Assembly (NCBI RefSeq): GCF_023221595.1
Contig: NZ_CP096563.1
Location: 4,459,001 to 4,523,000 of the forward strand
From: Rhodococcus qingshengii JCM 15477
GTDB taxonomy: Bacteria > Actinomycetota > Actinomycetes > Mycobacteriales > Mycobacteriaceae
DNA: 64,000 nucleotides
Reading direction: 5' to 3'
Shown: piece after piece, positions 1 through 9,710 of the stretch
Numbering within the stretch: the stretch's first letter is position 1
Layout of the letters: each line of letters starts with the position of its first letter
Translations under genes and position numbers: made by a program
Notes under the pieces: model-generated
What the model saw: the letters and a program-made list of their open reading frames with translations, nothing else
Databases searched by the model: none
What the model was told of the DNA's origin: nothing

Positions 1-900
1 CTGACCACCGGCCGCCTCGATCAGGGCGGCAGCGGACGGGTTCGCCAAGCCGGGCAGCGCGCCAGGCGAGGAGTCGGTGACCTCGAATCCGAGGCCCAGA
101 CCGTCGAACACTTCGCGCACGTGTGCCTCGGCTTGTACCTCGCTGCGATCGGGTGCGAATCGGAAGTTGACGTCCATCTCGGCTTCGTCCGGGACGACGT
201 TTCCGGCGACGCCACCGGAGATCCGCACCGCCGACAAGCCCTCGCGGTAGCCGCAACCGTCGATGTCGACCGAGCGCGGCTGGTAACTCGACAACCGCTC
301 CAACGCTCCGCCGAACTTGTGAATGGCATTGTCCCCCAGCCAGGACCTGGCCGAATGGGCGCGAGTTCCCGAAGCCGTCAACCGCACCCGCATCGTGCCC
401 TGACACCCGGCCTCGATGAAACCGGCCGTCGGCTCACCGAGAATTGCGACGTCCGCCGCGAGCCATTGCGGGATCTCGCGTTCGATCCGTCCCAGGCCGT
501 TGTACGTTGCGGCGATCTCTTCGCAGTCGTAGAAGACGAGGGTCAGATCGTGGGCCAGGTTCTCGATGGTGGCCGCAAGGTGTAGGAAGACCGCGTCGCC
601 CGACTTCATGTCCACGGTCCCGCAGCCGAGCAGGATGTCGCCGTCACGCCGCGAAGGAACGTTGTCCGCGATCGGCACCGTATCCAGATGTCCGGCGAGC
701 ATGACCCGACTGGGCAAACCACGCGACGTACGCGCCAACACGGCATTGCCGTTGCGGATGATCTCGAAGCCCGAAGTCTGCTCACGCAGCGCATCCTCGA
801 CAGCCTGCGCAATGACGGATTCGTCGTGCGAGACGCTGGGGATGTCGACCAGGGCGGCCGTCAAGTCGATGGGGTCCGAAGCAAGATCGAGGATGCTCAC
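1..900 (-). CDS. dapE: Succinyl-diaminopimelate desuccinylase, partial
   Basis: Removes succinate from N-succinyl-LL-diaminopimelate in the lysine/meso-DAP pathway; a cytoplasmic M20-family zinc enzyme. My minus-strand translation gives about 300 residues beginning VSILDLAS. Metal-site motifs are visible: AGHLDTVP (His and Asp ligands), [10 protein letters not shown] (bridging Asp) and YDCEE (catalytic Glu pair). The start is GTG at 900; an in-frame GTG at 906 is an alternative. There is no stop before base 1, so roughly the last 50 residues lie outside the window. It is divergent from dapD with about 50 bp between them, so the two share a promoter region, as expected for genes of one pathway. 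Confidence 0.93.
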   Translation of the reverse strand, partial: MSILDLASDPIDLTAALVDIPSVSHDESVIAQAVEDALREQTSGFEIIRNGNAVLARTSRGLPSRVMLAGHLDTVPIADNVPSRRDGDILLGCGTVDMKSGDAVFLHLAATIENLAHDLTLVFYDCEEIAATYNGLGRIEREIPQWLAADVAILGEPTAGFIEAGCQGTMRVRLTASGTRAHSARSWLGDNAIHKFGGALERLSSYQPRSVDIDGCGYREGLSAVRISGGVAGNVVPDEAEMDVNFRFAPDRSEVQAEAHVREVFDGLGLGFEVTDSSPGALPGLANPSAAALIEAAGGQ

Positions 901-949
901 ACGCACCAGCCTAGGCCGGTGCACCCACCACCCAGTAATCTCTAGTCCC

Positions 950-1903
950 GTGAGCGCACAGGGAGCAACAGCAGTAGGTATCGCCAACGTGACCGCGGAC
1001 GGAACCGTCCTCGACACCTGGTTCCCGGCACCGGAGCTGGGAACATTCGACAAGACCGGTACCGAGAACGTCGAGGGAACAGATATTCCTTCCGATCTTG
1101 CACTGCTGGCAGGCACTGATGACGCTCGCGAGGTATCGCAGGTCGTCGTGCGCACCACCATCGCCGATCTCTCCAAGGCGCCGGTCGACGCACATGACGT
1201 CTACCTGCGCCTCCATCTCCTCTCGCACCGTCTCGTCGCACCCCACGGTGTCAACCTCGACGGCCAGTTCGGCCTGCTCAGCAACGTCGTGTGGACCAAC
1301 TTCGGCCCGTGCGCCGTCGAAGGTTTCGAGCAGGTTCGCTCGCGTCTGCGCATCCGCGGCGTCGTGACCGTGTTCAGCGTCGACAAGTTCCCCCGCATGG
1401 TCGACTACGTCGTGCCGTCCGGAGTCCGCATCGGTGACGCGGACCGTGTCCGACTCGGTGCACACCTCGCCAGCGGAACGACCGTCATGCACGAGGGCTT
1501 CGTCAACTTCAACGCCGGCACCCTCGGCAACTCGATGGTCGAAGGCCGCATCTCCGCGGGCGTCGTCGTCGACGACGGATCCGATGTGGGCGGCGGCGCC
1601 TCGATCATGGGCACCCTCTCCGGTGGAGGCAAGGAAACGATCTCCCTCGGCAAGCGCTGCCTCCTCGGTGCAAACGCCGGCCTCGGCATTTCGCTCGGCG
1701 ACGACTGCGTCCTCGAAGCGGGCCTCTACGTCACCGCCGGCACCAAGGTCACCGGCCCGGACGGAACCGTCGTCAAGGCCAAGGAACTGAGCGGCAAGTC
1801 GAACCTTCTCTTCCGTCGTAACTCGGTCTCGGGTGCCGTCGAGGTCGTGCCGTGGAAGGGCACCGGCGTCGAACTGAACGCTGCCTTGCACGCCAACGAC
1901 TGA
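950..1903 (+). CDS. dapD: Tetrahydrodipicolinate N-succinyltransferase
   Basis: Transfers succinate from succinyl-CoA to tetrahydrodipicolinate, the first step of the succinylase branch of DAP/lysine synthesis. The product is 317 residues, the size of the mycobacterial enzyme. The C-terminal half shows the hexapeptide left-handed beta-helix pattern ([15 protein letters not shown], then [13 protein letters not shown]) typical of trimeric acyltransferases. The start is GTG at 950. The frame stays open upstream, but that part overlaps dapE in antisense and is not credible. The stop TGA shares bases with the ATG of the next gene (TGATG), so translation of the permease is probably coupled. Confidence 0.95.
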   Translation: MSAQGATAVGIANVTADGTVLDTWFPAPELGTFDKTGTENVEGTDIPSDLALLAGTDDAREVSQVVVRTTIADLSKAPVDAHDVYLRLHLLSHRLVAPHGVNLDGQFGLLSNVVWTNFGPCAVEGFEQVRSRLRIRGVVTVFSVDKFPRMVDYVVPSGVRIGDADRVRLGAHLASGTTVMHEGFVNFNAGTLGNSMVEGRISAGVVVDDGSDVGGGASIMGTLSGGGKETISLGKRCLLGANAGLGISLGDDCVLEAGLYVTAGTKVTGPDGTVVKAKELSGKSNLLFRRNSVSGAVEVVPWKGTGVELNAALHAND

Positions 1904-3285
1904 TGAGTAGCACCGACGTCTCCGACGGAACAACCACTGCTCTCGGCCACGGTCTCAAGGTCCGCCATCTGACGATGATGGGCCTGGGCTCGGCCATCGG
2001 CGCCGGCCTGTTCCTCGGAACCGGCGTCGGTATCGCCAAGGCCGGGCCGGCCGTCCTGATCTCCTACATCCTTGCGGGCGCCGTCGTGGTGTTCGTGATG
2101 CGCATGCTCGGCGAGATGGGCGCCGCGATCCCGGCCAGCGGTTCCTTCTCTCACTACGCGCGCCTGGGGATCGGCGAGTGGGCCGGCTTCGTGATGGGCT
2201 GGCTCTACTGGTTCATGCTGATCATGGTGCTGGGCGCCGAGATCACCGGGGCTTCGGCGATCGTGAACGACTGGGTGCCGTCGATCCCGCAATGGGTTGT
2301 CGCCCTGGTTTTCGTGGTGTTCTTCGCCGTGGTGAACCTGGCGAAAGTCAGCAACTTCGGTGAGTTCGAGTTCTGGTTCGCCGCAATCAAAGTCACCGTC
2401 ATCATCGGCTTCCTGATCATCGGTGTCCTGCTGGTGTTCGGCATCCTCCCCGATACCGATCCGGTCGGTACGAGCAATCTGTTCGGGCAGGGCGGCTTCA
2501 TGCCCAATGGATTGTCCGGCATTGCCGCAGGACTTCTCGTCGTGGCATTCGCCTTCGGTGGGATCGAGATCGTCACCATCGCCGCAGCCGAATCCGAGAA
2601 TCCGGAACGCTCCATCGCCGTCGCTGTCCGGAGCGTCGTGTGGCGCATCAGCGTCTTCTACATCGGCGCCATCTCGATCATGGTTCTGGTGCTGCCCTGG
2701 AACGACCCCGAACTCGAGAGCGGCCCGTTTGTGGCCGTCCTGAACAAGGCGAACATTCCAGGCGTTGCCGGGTTCATGGAACTCGTCGTAGTGGTGGCGT
2801 TGCTTTCCGCCTTCAACGCCAACATCTACGGCACCTCTCGCATGGCGTTCTCACTTTCGCGCCGCGGCGACGGACCCGCCTTCATGGCGAAATTGTCGAG
2901 CACCGGAGTTCCGACCAATGCCGTTCTGCTGTCGGTGTTCTTCGGCTTCGTCAGCGTCCTGCTCAACTGGCTGCTCCCCGACGACCTGCTCGGCATCCTG
3001 CTCAACGCAGTCGGCGCTGCGCTGCTGGTCATCTGGATCTTCATCGTCGTCTCGCATCTGCGACTGCGTAAACAACTCGAAGCGTCGGGCAAGCTGACGG
3101 TTCGGATGTGGCTGTTCCCGTATCTGAGCTACGCGACACTCGCGATGCTCGGTGTGTTCGTCGTCCTCATGCTCTTCGACGCCGATGCCCGTGCACAGTT
3201 GATCTCGACCACCGTGTTGTTCCTCGTGATCGCGGCATTGGGTTTCCTGAACGCCCGTTGGCGTAAGCAGAATCAGCCCGTCTGA
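1903..3285 (+). CDS. Amino-acid permease, APC superfamily
   Basis: A 460-residue inner-membrane transporter for amino acids or polyamines. After a short hydrophilic N-terminus comes the family signature GLGSAIGAGLFLGTG in TM1, then about 12 hydrophobic segments. The motif AFGGIEIVTIAAAESENP in the middle is typical of the amino-acid transporter (AAT) branch (GabP, CycA, AnsP relatives). ATG at 1903 overlaps the dapD stop, so the pair is probably one operon. Substrate cannot be read from sequence; linkage to dapD is suggestive of basic amino acids but proves nothing. Confidence 0.88.
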   Translation: MSSTDVSDGTTTALGHGLKVRHLTMMGLGSAIGAGLFLGTGVGIAKAGPAVLISYILAGAVVVFVMRMLGEMGAAIPASGSFSHYARLGIGEWAGFVMGWLYWFMLIMVLGAEITGASAIVNDWVPSIPQWVVALVFVVFFAVVNLAKVSNFGEFEFWFAAIKVTVIIGFLIIGVLLVFGILPDTDPVGTSNLFGQGGFMPNGLSGIAAGLLVVAFAFGGIEIVTIAAAESENPERSIAVAVRSVVWRISVFYIGAISIMVLVLPWNDPELESGPFVAVLNKANIPGVAGFMELVVVVALLSAFNANIYGTSRMAFSLSRRGDGPAFMAKLSSTGVPTNAVLLSVFFGFVSVLLNWLLPDDLLGILLNAVGAALLVIWIFIVVSHLRLRKQLEASGKLTVRMWLFPYLSYATLAMLGVFVVLMLFDADARAQLISTTVLFLVIAALGFLNARWRKQNQPV

Positions 3286-3294
3286 TCCGTGTGC

Positions 3295-4053
3295 CTATGC
3301 ATCCCGCCTGTTCACGACGACGATGCTGAGACCGAATACGACGAGTACGAAAAGGGCGAAGTAGATCAGGCTGCCCCAGGGTCCCCAGTGGAAATCGACG
3401 CCACCGCTGGAACCGAGAAAGTTGTTGGCGTTCATGAACGGCAGGAACGGCATGATCTTCTCGCCGATACTTCCGAACAGGTTGAAAAGATTCTCGATCA
3501 GCAAGGGCCACAACAGCAATAATGCGATCGCACCTGCAGACTGCCGGAGCAACGCGCCCACTCCGACTGCTAGAACTACGCAGAAGAACGCGTAGATCGG
3601 TGTTCCGTAGACGACCCGCCAGTTCTCGTCGCCGGACAGAGTCAAGAATCTTCCGGCGTCACCTGCCGTGGCCTTCGTGAGGGCGAAGGCGCCGAACGAC
3701 AACACGAGAGTCAGCACCGCTCCGAACCCACCGATGAGGCCCGCTTTGGCGACGAGCACCGAGGCGCGGTTCGGAACTGCCTGGAAGGTGGTGCGGATGG
3801 TCCCGAAACGATATTCGCTGGTGATCGCGAGAGCCGCCATGATCATCAGAACCAACACACCGAAGCCGGTCACTCCACTGAGTGCCCCCGAAACTGTCGG
3901 CATCATTGCACCGTTGGGGCTGCTGAGCGACGACTTGGCGCTCAGTCCGAAAACGGTAGCGAGTCCCAACCCGAGCACGATGATGATGATCGTGCACCAC
4001 AGCGGCGACTTGGTCGTGGTGATCTTGATACGTTCAGCACTGAGAACAGCCAT
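3295..4053 (-). CDS. ABC transporter permease, ABC-2 type
   Basis: A 252-residue integral membrane subunit. There are about six hydrophobic segments, the first right after the N-terminal MAVLSAERIK, and the order (long extracytoplasmic loop, then clustered segments) fits ABC-2 permeases of the BcrB/NatB kind. Its ATG overlaps the stop of the ATPase gene by one base (TAATG), showing a coupled two-gene operon. Probably exports a hydrophobic compound or antibiotic; the substrate is unknown. Confidence 0.85.
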   Translation of the reverse strand: MAVLSAERIKITTTKSPLWCTIIIIVLGLGLATVFGLSAKSSLSSPNGAMMPTVSGALSGVTGFGVLVLMIMAALAITSEYRFGTIRTTFQAVPNRASVLVAKAGLIGGFGAVLTLVLSFGAFALTKATAGDAGRFLTLSGDENWRVVYGTPIYAFFCVVLAVGVGALLRQSAGAIALLLLWPLLIENLFNLFGSIGEKIMPFLPFMNANNFLGSSGGVDFHWGPWGSLIYFALFVLVVFGLSIVVVNRRDA

Positions 4054-5042
4054 TACAGTGCACCTCCCATAGCCTGCTGCGTGTTTGCCTGCTGTGTATT
4101 TGCGTGGTGTGCACCGACACCCGGATCGATACCGGATGCGTGGTACTGGACATCGTCCCCGGTCAACTTCATGAACGCATCCTCGAGCGACCCCTGCTGA
4201 GAAGCCAACTCGTACAACACGATTCCCTGCGAACCAGCCAACCCACCGATCACATCGGTGGTCGAATCCACGACCACCAATGCCGGGGCAACGCCGGAAC
4301 CGTCTTCACGCACCGTCAGCCCCTGCGAGAGCAACACACTGCGCAACGCATCGAGCTGTGGGCTGCGCACGCGCACCGTCGACTCCGACGAACGATCCAC
4401 GAACTCCGCGACCGTCGAATCCGAAATCAACCGACCCCGACCGATCACCACCAACTGCTCCGCCGTGAGCGCCATCTCCGACAGAAGGTGACTCGACACC
4501 AACACCGTGCGGCCCTCGGCCGCCAACCGCTGCATGAACTTACGAATCCAGACGATGCCCTCCGGATCGAGACCGTTGACCGGCTCGTCGAACAACAACA
4601 CCTTCGGATCCCCCAACAACGCACCCGCCAACCCCAGACGCTGCGACATACCGAGCGAGAACCCGCCGGCCTTCTTGCCCGCCACCTCGGACAACCCGAC
4701 CAACCCGAGCACCTCGTCGACGCGGGACTTCGGGATCCCGTTCGAAGCAGCCATCCACTGCAGATGTGCACGCGCACTGCGATTGGGGTGCACCCACTTC
4801 GCATCCAGCAACGCGCCGACAGTCCGCAACGGCGTCTTGAGCTCCCGGTACGGCTTGCCCTCGATCAACGCCGCACCCGAGGTCGGCTGATCCAAACCCA
4901 GGATCATCCGCATCGTCGTCGACTTACCAGCACCGTTCGGGCCCAGAAAGCCCGTCACGATGCCCGGCTTGACCGTGAACGACAAATCGTCCACCGCTTT
5001 CGTCGGTCCGTAAACCTTGGTCAATCCCCTCAGCTCGATCAT
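4053..5042 (-). CDS. ABC transporter ATP-binding protein
   Basis: A 329-residue ATPase subunit of the exporter formed with the downstream permease. Walker A (GPNGAGKST, near residue 35), the ABC signature (FSLGMSQRL) and Walker B (VLLFDEPVNGLDP) are all intact. The architecture resembles BcrA/CcmA-type drug or lantibiotic exporters. The C-terminus carries a short low-complexity tail with a repeated ANTQQ unit, visible as a direct DNA repeat near 4075-4105. The promoter lies in the divergent region shared with the SOS-box gene. Confidence 0.9.
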   Translation of the reverse strand: MIELRGLTKVYGPTKAVDDLSFTVKPGIVTGFLGPNGAGKSTTMRMILGLDQPTSGAALIEGKPYRELKTPLRTVGALLDAKWVHPNRSARAHLQWMAASNGIPKSRVDEVLGLVGLSEVAGKKAGGFSLGMSQRLGLAGALLGDPKVLLFDEPVNGLDPEGIVWIRKFMQRLAAEGRTVLVSSHLLSEMALTAEQLVVIGRGRLISDSTVAEFVDRSSESTVRVRSPQLDALRSVLLSQGLTVREDGSGVAPALVVVDSTTDVIGGLAGSQGIVLYELASQQGSLEDAFMKLTGDDVQYHASGIDPGVGAHHANTQQANTQQAMGGAL

Positions 5043-5132
5043 GAGGACCAGTCAACCATGAAAACCGAACTGTCGGAACTTTCAGACGCCAACGGAGAAA
5101 GGCGTTGCGTCCGTTCGCTGTCGAGGCTAGTA

Positions 5133-5148
5133 TCGAATGTATGTTCGA
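5133..5148. promoter_or_regulatory. LexA (SOS) box candidate
   Basis: The sequence TCGAATGTATGTTCGA matches the actinobacterial SOS consensus TCGAAC-N4-GTTCGA at 11 of 12 defined positions. It sits just upstream of the DUF222/HNH gene start at 5167. Several 13E12-family genes of M. tuberculosis are known LexA targets, so position and family agree. Confidence 0.75.
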
Positions 5149-5166
5149 CACTACCGGGGGGTAAAA

Positions 5167-6474
5167 GTGACGACGCAAGTATCTGAACAGGCCATATCCA
5201 AACAGGCGATATCCGAAGAGACCATCGGACAATTCCGAGCATCACTCGTCAGCATGGATCGATCCATCGACAACGCAGCACGCGTGGATCTTCTGCGCGC
5301 TTTGGAAGAGTTGAAGGCCAGTTGCGCTGGTGCCCAGGCATTGCTGGCTGCCGATCTCGACGCGTTCACCCGCAACGACCGCAGCGAACGGGGAGTGCCG
5401 CGCGCATACCAAGGCCGTGGAATCAACGCGCAGATTGCCCTCGCACGGCGAGAGTCGGCTTGGTTCGGAACTCAGCATCTGAACCTGGCCCGCGCACTGA
5501 ACGACGAGATGCCGCACACACTTCGACTACTCGTCGACGGCTCCATCAGTGAGCATCAGGCGACTATCCTCATGCGCGAGACTTCATGTCTCACCGCCCA
5601 GGATCGCGCTACGTTGGATCGCGAGTTCTGCTGCGACGCTGCAATCTTGGACGGATGCGGCAACCATCAACTGACACAAAGAATCCGCGCACGCGCTGCC
5701 GAAATAGACTCCGACAGTGTTGCCAGACGAGCACGCAAAGCCGTGGGAGACAGACGAGTGACGTCACGGCCTGCGCCCGACACGATGTGCTGGCTCAATG
5801 TGTTTCTTCCCGCGGCCGAAGGTATCGCCGTGCACGCCACGCTCAGGCGCGACGCAGATTCCGTACTTGCCGGCGGGGACAAGCGCACCCGAGCGCAAAT
5901 CATGGCTGATCTCCTGGTCGAGCGGGTTACCGGAATCGGCCGCGCCACACCGACACCCGTCACCGTGAATCTGGTTGTCTCCGACCAGTCATTGTTGGGC
6001 GACAATTCCGCCCCGGCGTACGTCCACGGGTACGGACCTGTACCAGCCGCTATTGCACGCGAATGGATCACCAAGGCCAGCGAAGACTCCGAAACGGTGG
6101 CAACGGTCCGAAAGCTCTACGCACGCCCCGATACGGGCGCGCTGACCGCAATGGAATCCACGGCGAGAACCTTCCCGAAGGGGTTGGCGCGATTGATCGA
6201 ACTCCGTGATCGAAGCTGCCGTACTCCGTGGTGCGACGCGCCGGTTCGCCACCGCGACCACATTCGCGATCACTCGAGGGGTGGACTCACCAGCGCAGCC
6301 AACGGTGCCGGGTTGTGTGCGGCATGCAATTACGCGAAACAGGGCTCGGACTGGACTGCCGAACCTGTACCAGGTAACCGGCACACCTTCACCACGACGA
6401 CACCTACCGGGCACCGGTATTCGTCTGAGGCTCCGCCACTTCCGGCACCCTGGACCAGTCCGGATGCGGCCTAA
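5167..6474 (+). CDS. DUF222/13E12-family protein with HNH endonuclease domain
   Basis: A 435-residue protein of the REP13E12 type. A helical DUF222 region fills most of the length, and a C-terminal HNH motif lies around R-D-R-S-C ... HRDHIRDHS ... LCAACNYAK, with the zinc-binding Cys pairs and the catalytic His present. GTG at 5167 has GGGGGG at 5155-5160; the upstream ATG at 5137 falls inside the SOS box and is unlikely. The N-terminus contains a small internal repeat (QAIS twice). The SOS box implies induction by DNA damage. The biological role of this family is unsettled; nuclease activity is inferred from the motif. Confidence 0.85.
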   Translation: MTTQVSEQAISKQAISEETIGQFRASLVSMDRSIDNAARVDLLRALEELKASCAGAQALLAADLDAFTRNDRSERGVPRAYQGRGINAQIALARRESAWFGTQHLNLARALNDEMPHTLRLLVDGSISEHQATILMRETSCLTAQDRATLDREFCCDAAILDGCGNHQLTQRIRARAAEIDSDSVARRARKAVGDRRVTSRPAPDTMCWLNVFLPAAEGIAVHATLRRDADSVLAGGDKRTRAQIMADLLVERVTGIGRATPTPVTVNLVVSDQSLLGDNSAPAYVHGYGPVPAAIAREWITKASEDSETVATVRKLYARPDTGALTAMESTARTFPKGLARLIELRDRSCRTPWCDAPVRHRDHIRDHSRGGLTSAANGAGLCAACNYAKQGSDWTAEPVPGNRHTFTTTTPTGHRYSSEAPPLPAPWTSPDAA

Positions 6475-8072
6475 GTTCCTCGGTGAGCCAATGCGTTCAC
6501 GAACACCTCGGAAATCTCCGAGGGGTCACGAGCGATGTACGTCGAACCGCCCGTCACGCGGGAGATATCGGCGAGCGCCGCCGCATCTGCGTCATCGGTG
6601 ATGCCGATGGTGACGATGATGACCGGACGCGCCGGATCCTGCTCGCGTGCAAGAACATCGAGCAACTGTTCACGGCTGATGCTGTCAGGATCTTCGTTTG
6701 CGCCGTCGGTCAAGATGATGACGCTGTTGACCGCTCGCGGATCGTACGATTCCTGAACCTTACGGAATGCGGCCAGAGTCGTGTCGTACAAACCTGTGGC
6801 GCCACGTTTGAGTTCGGTGAGCCGGTTCGCCTGATCTGCCATCAACTTTCGTTGAGTCACACCGTCGACGATCGTGTCGTAGCGCCTGATCGGCACCAAT
6901 TCCTGGAAGTCCTGGGTTCCGTTCATACCTTGGGAAAACGCCCAGAGACCGGCAGCGACGCTGTCTGGGAAGACCTGATTGCCGGCCAGAGCAGCAGCAG
7001 TGGTCAACTGCATGCGCGTCTTGCCGCCTGCAGCCGGGTAGTCCATCGACGCAGACACGTCGATCGCAACGAGTGTCCGGATCGGCTTGGCCATCAGAGC
7101 CCAAGCGCCCAGCGTTTGATCGGCCACCGACTGTTCGGACACGGTCAGTGCCGTGACGTCACCGACTCCACCTTCGACGGCTCCACCGCCGGAAGTACGG
7201 AACCCGCTGCGCGTCAGCACTTCCTGAGCAGATTCACTGTGCAACAGCTCGGCGATGGCGTCACTCTTCTTGGCTGCGGCGTAGTGCCGGTCCGGTGCCG
7301 AAGCACTGACCACCAGGGGGTAATCCATGATCATGGTTCCCGTCGCCGGTACTGTCGCGGAAATCTTCGACTCGGCCTTCGTGAACTCGACGACCTGTTG
7401 CTCGGTCGAAACACCGACCTTTCCGGAGCTGACCAATTCGGTGAGCATCTTCTGTCCTACCGGCTGATCTTCGGTACGAACACTCTCCGCTTGCGCATGG
7501 GGTACGAGTGCCGCTCGAACGGATTCGGAGGTGGCCCCGGTTTCCGCGAGAGCTCCGAGAATGGGCGCCGACGCAACCCCTGTGAACAACGGATTGCCCA
7601 ACGCCAGATCGGGAACCTGTAGCGCCGCGAGCCAACTGGCAAACTGTTCGCCACCGCCGGAGGCGAGAACGACAGGCGAGGTGGCGATCGAACCGCCGGC
7701 GGCAGCGACCGGCCCCTTGGCCGTCAATGCAGCTTTGCCCACCCACGCTGTCGAATCCGGTATCCACATGTCCGGAGCGTCCACGCCCTTACCTAAAGTT
7801 CCCGCAACGTCCCCGGGCAGCGCAGAGGTAACCGTGATCCGCGAACAGCCTGTCTGCTCCGGCGACGATTCTGCGAGGATCTCCGTGACTGCCGGCGCGA
7901 TCGCAGGATCCGCTGCCAGCGAGTACTCGTCGACGCTCTCGCAGGAATCGGACTGTGTTGCCTTGAAGACCACCACCCCGGTGGCGATTACCGCGACGGC
8001 AACCAACCCACCCACTGCGTAGAACCCGATCGACCGCCCGCTGTCAGGACTCGAATGCCGTCCGCCCGCCAT
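6471..8072 (-). CDS. Substrate-binding and VWA domain protein, membrane-anchored
   Basis: A 533-residue protein with one transmembrane helix near residues 17-35 (FYAVGGLVAVAVIATG), then a periplasmic-binding-protein-like half, then a von Willebrand A domain. The VWA part has the MIDAS motif IDVSASMDYP and a later TDGANED. The start ATG at 8072 has GGAAGGG about 8 bp upstream; the longer frame to 8180 lacks this. It is convergent with the HNH gene, the two stops overlapping by 4 bp. This two-domain family is common in actinobacteria and thought to act outside the membrane in metal-dependent binding; ligand unknown. Confidence 0.82.
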   Translation of the reverse strand: MAGGRHSSPDSGRSIGFYAVGGLVAVAVIATGVVVFKATQSDSCESVDEYSLAADPAIAPAVTEILAESSPEQTGCSRITVTSALPGDVAGTLGKGVDAPDMWIPDSTAWVGKAALTAKGPVAAAGGSIATSPVVLASGGGEQFASWLAALQVPDLALGNPLFTGVASAPILGALAETGATSESVRAALVPHAQAESVRTEDQPVGQKMLTELVSSGKVGVSTEQQVVEFTKAESKISATVPATGTMIMDYPLVVSASAPDRHYAAAKKSDAIAELLHSESAQEVLTRSGFRTSGGGAVEGGVGDVTALTVSEQSVADQTLGAWALMAKPIRTLVAIDVSASMDYPAAGGKTRMQLTTAAALAGNQVFPDSVAAGLWAFSQGMNGTQDFQELVPIRRYDTIVDGVTQRKLMADQANRLTELKRGATGLYDTTLAAFRKVQESYDPRAVNSVIILTDGANEDPDSISREQLLDVLAREQDPARPVIIVTIGITDDADAAALADISRVTGGSTYIARDPSEISEVFVNALAHRGT

Positions 8073-8285
8073 GAAATCTGCCCTTCCGAGGCCACTCGCA
8101 CTCAGGCATACCGACGGTATGCGCGCGACTGGAACTGTCCCTACCGGGCGGTAGTGTAGCCAAGAACACAGAAATTCCAACTAGCGCTGAATCGTCGGAG
8201 AACCGGCGAGCCCACATTTCGGGACAGGCCGGCCGAATTCACGAACCTTCAAGCGTCGCAGCGACTTTTCAGCAAACTGACCTGC

Positions 8286-9701
8286 CTAGAGCAGCTCACG
8301 CTTCTGAACCTTGCCCATCGCGTTACGTGGCAGAGTCTCGGCAAATCGAACCTCACGGGGACGCTTGTGCGCCGACAACTCCGCCCCGACCAACTCGACC
8401 AATTCGGCTTCGGTGACCTCGGGAGTCCCGGGCTTACGGACTACGACGGCGATGATCCGTTGCCCCAGATCGGCGTCGGGGACACCGATCACCGCAACTT
8501 CGGACACCGAAGGGTGCCCGAGGATGGCGGTCTCGATCTCGCCGGCGCCGACTCTGAATCCACCGGATTTGATCAAGTCGATGGATTCGCGGCCGACGAT
8601 TCGGTGGAACCCACCCTCGTCGATGACGGCGACGTCACCGGTCTTGAAGTAGCCGTCCTCCGTCCAGGACTCGGCGGTTGCGTCCGGACGGTTCAAGTAG
8701 CCGTCGAAAAGCATCGGCCCACGTACCTGTAGGCCGCCGATACTCTCGCCGTCGTGCGGCACATCGTTGCCCTTCTCGTCACGAAGACGAGTCTCGACTC
8801 CGCGCAGCGGCACGCCGACCCACCCCGGGCGTCGCTCGCCGTCGAAACGCGTGCTCAGGGTCAGCATCGTCTCACTCATGCCGTAACGCTCGATGGGCGT
8901 CAATCCTGTTCGCTCCCGCAACTTTTCGAAGACCGGCACGGGAAGCGGCGCACTACCGGAGACCAGAAGTCGGGCACCGGACAACGCGCGGGCAGCTTCT
9001 TCGTCTTCGGCGATACGCGACCAGACGGTGGGGACACCGAAGTAGAGGGAGCCCTTGGCCCTTGCGTAGTTTTCCGGCGTCGGCTTGACGGTGTGGATCA
9101 CCCGGCTGCCGATCCGGAGGGGGCCGAGGATTCCGAGAATCAGTCCGTGCACGTGGAAGAGCGGAAGCCCGTGTACGAGGGTGTCTCGCCACGTCCAGTC
9201 CCAGGCCTCGGCGAGCGCGTCGAGCCCGGCTGCGATAGCCGAGCGACTGAGCAGAACGCCCTTCGGTGGGCCGGTAGTTCCGGACGTGTACAGGACGAAT
9301 GCTGTGGACTGCGGTGCCGGTTCGGGATAGCTGTGCCACGAGCGAGCGTGCAATCGGACGGGAACCACGGGCAGGCCTTCGCAGTGGTCGTCCGTTTCGC
9401 CGAGCCACGCCTGGGCACCGGAGTCACGCAGAATGTGCTCTCGCTCAGCCTTCCCCGAGTCCGGCGGGACCGGCACAACGGTGACGCCGGCAATCAACGC
9501 CCCGACGACGGCGAGAATCGTTTTTGCTGTGGGAGTTGCCAATACGGCAACCCGATCGGCCTGCGCCACTCGCTCCGCGACCGAGGTCGCGGCACCGAGA
9601 ATGGCACTCCGCGAGAGAACCGTGTCACCGATCGTCACGGCGTCGTCGAGGTCGTCACCGCGGGCAACAGCAAGGGGGTTCAAGGATCTCAGCAGCACCA
9701 C
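8286..9701 (-). CDS. fadD36: Acyl-CoA synthetase, FadD36-like
   Basis: A 471-residue AMP-forming ligase that activates an acid via acyl-adenylate to acyl-CoA. Visible motifs: the P-loop-like LYTSGTTGPPKG, YGMSET (A5), YFKTGDVAVID (A7) and the C-terminal Lys in RNAMGKVQKREL. It is short for a FadD, as FadD36 is. It lies 9 bp downstream of the rhomboid-like gene and is probably cotranscribed with it. The start is GTG at 9701. The name rests on motif reading plus position in the dapE-to-dapC segment; the substrate chain length is unknown. Confidence 0.82.
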   Translation of the reverse strand: MVLLRSLNPLAVARGDDLDDAVTIGDTVLSRSAILGAATSVAERVAQADRVAVLATPTAKTILAVVGALIAGVTVVPVPPDSGKAEREHILRDSGAQAWLGETDDHCEGLPVVPVRLHARSWHSYPEPAPQSTAFVLYTSGTTGPPKGVLLSRSAIAAGLDALAEAWDWTWRDTLVHGLPLFHVHGLILGILGPLRIGSRVIHTVKPTPENYARAKGSLYFGVPTVWSRIAEDEEAARALSGARLLVSGSAPLPVPVFEKLRERTGLTPIERYGMSETMLTLSTRFDGERRPGWVGVPLRGVETRLRDEKGNDVPHDGESIGGLQVRGPMLFDGYLNRPDATAESWTEDGYFKTGDVAVIDEGGFHRIVGRESIDLIKSGGFRVGAGEIETAILGHPSVSEVAVIGVPDADLGQRIIAVVVRKPGTPEVTEAELVELVGAELSAHKRPREVRFAETLPRNAMGKVQKRELL

Positions 9702-9710
9702 GACAGCATC

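Noticed and set aside
566..950. Upstream extension of the dapD frame
   Set aside because: It runs antisense through dapE, which has clear catalytic motifs; GTG at 950 gives the known DapD length.
911..1933. Long minus-strand frame opposite dapD
   Set aside because: Asp/Val-rich shadow typical of the strand opposite a high-GC gene; no motif.
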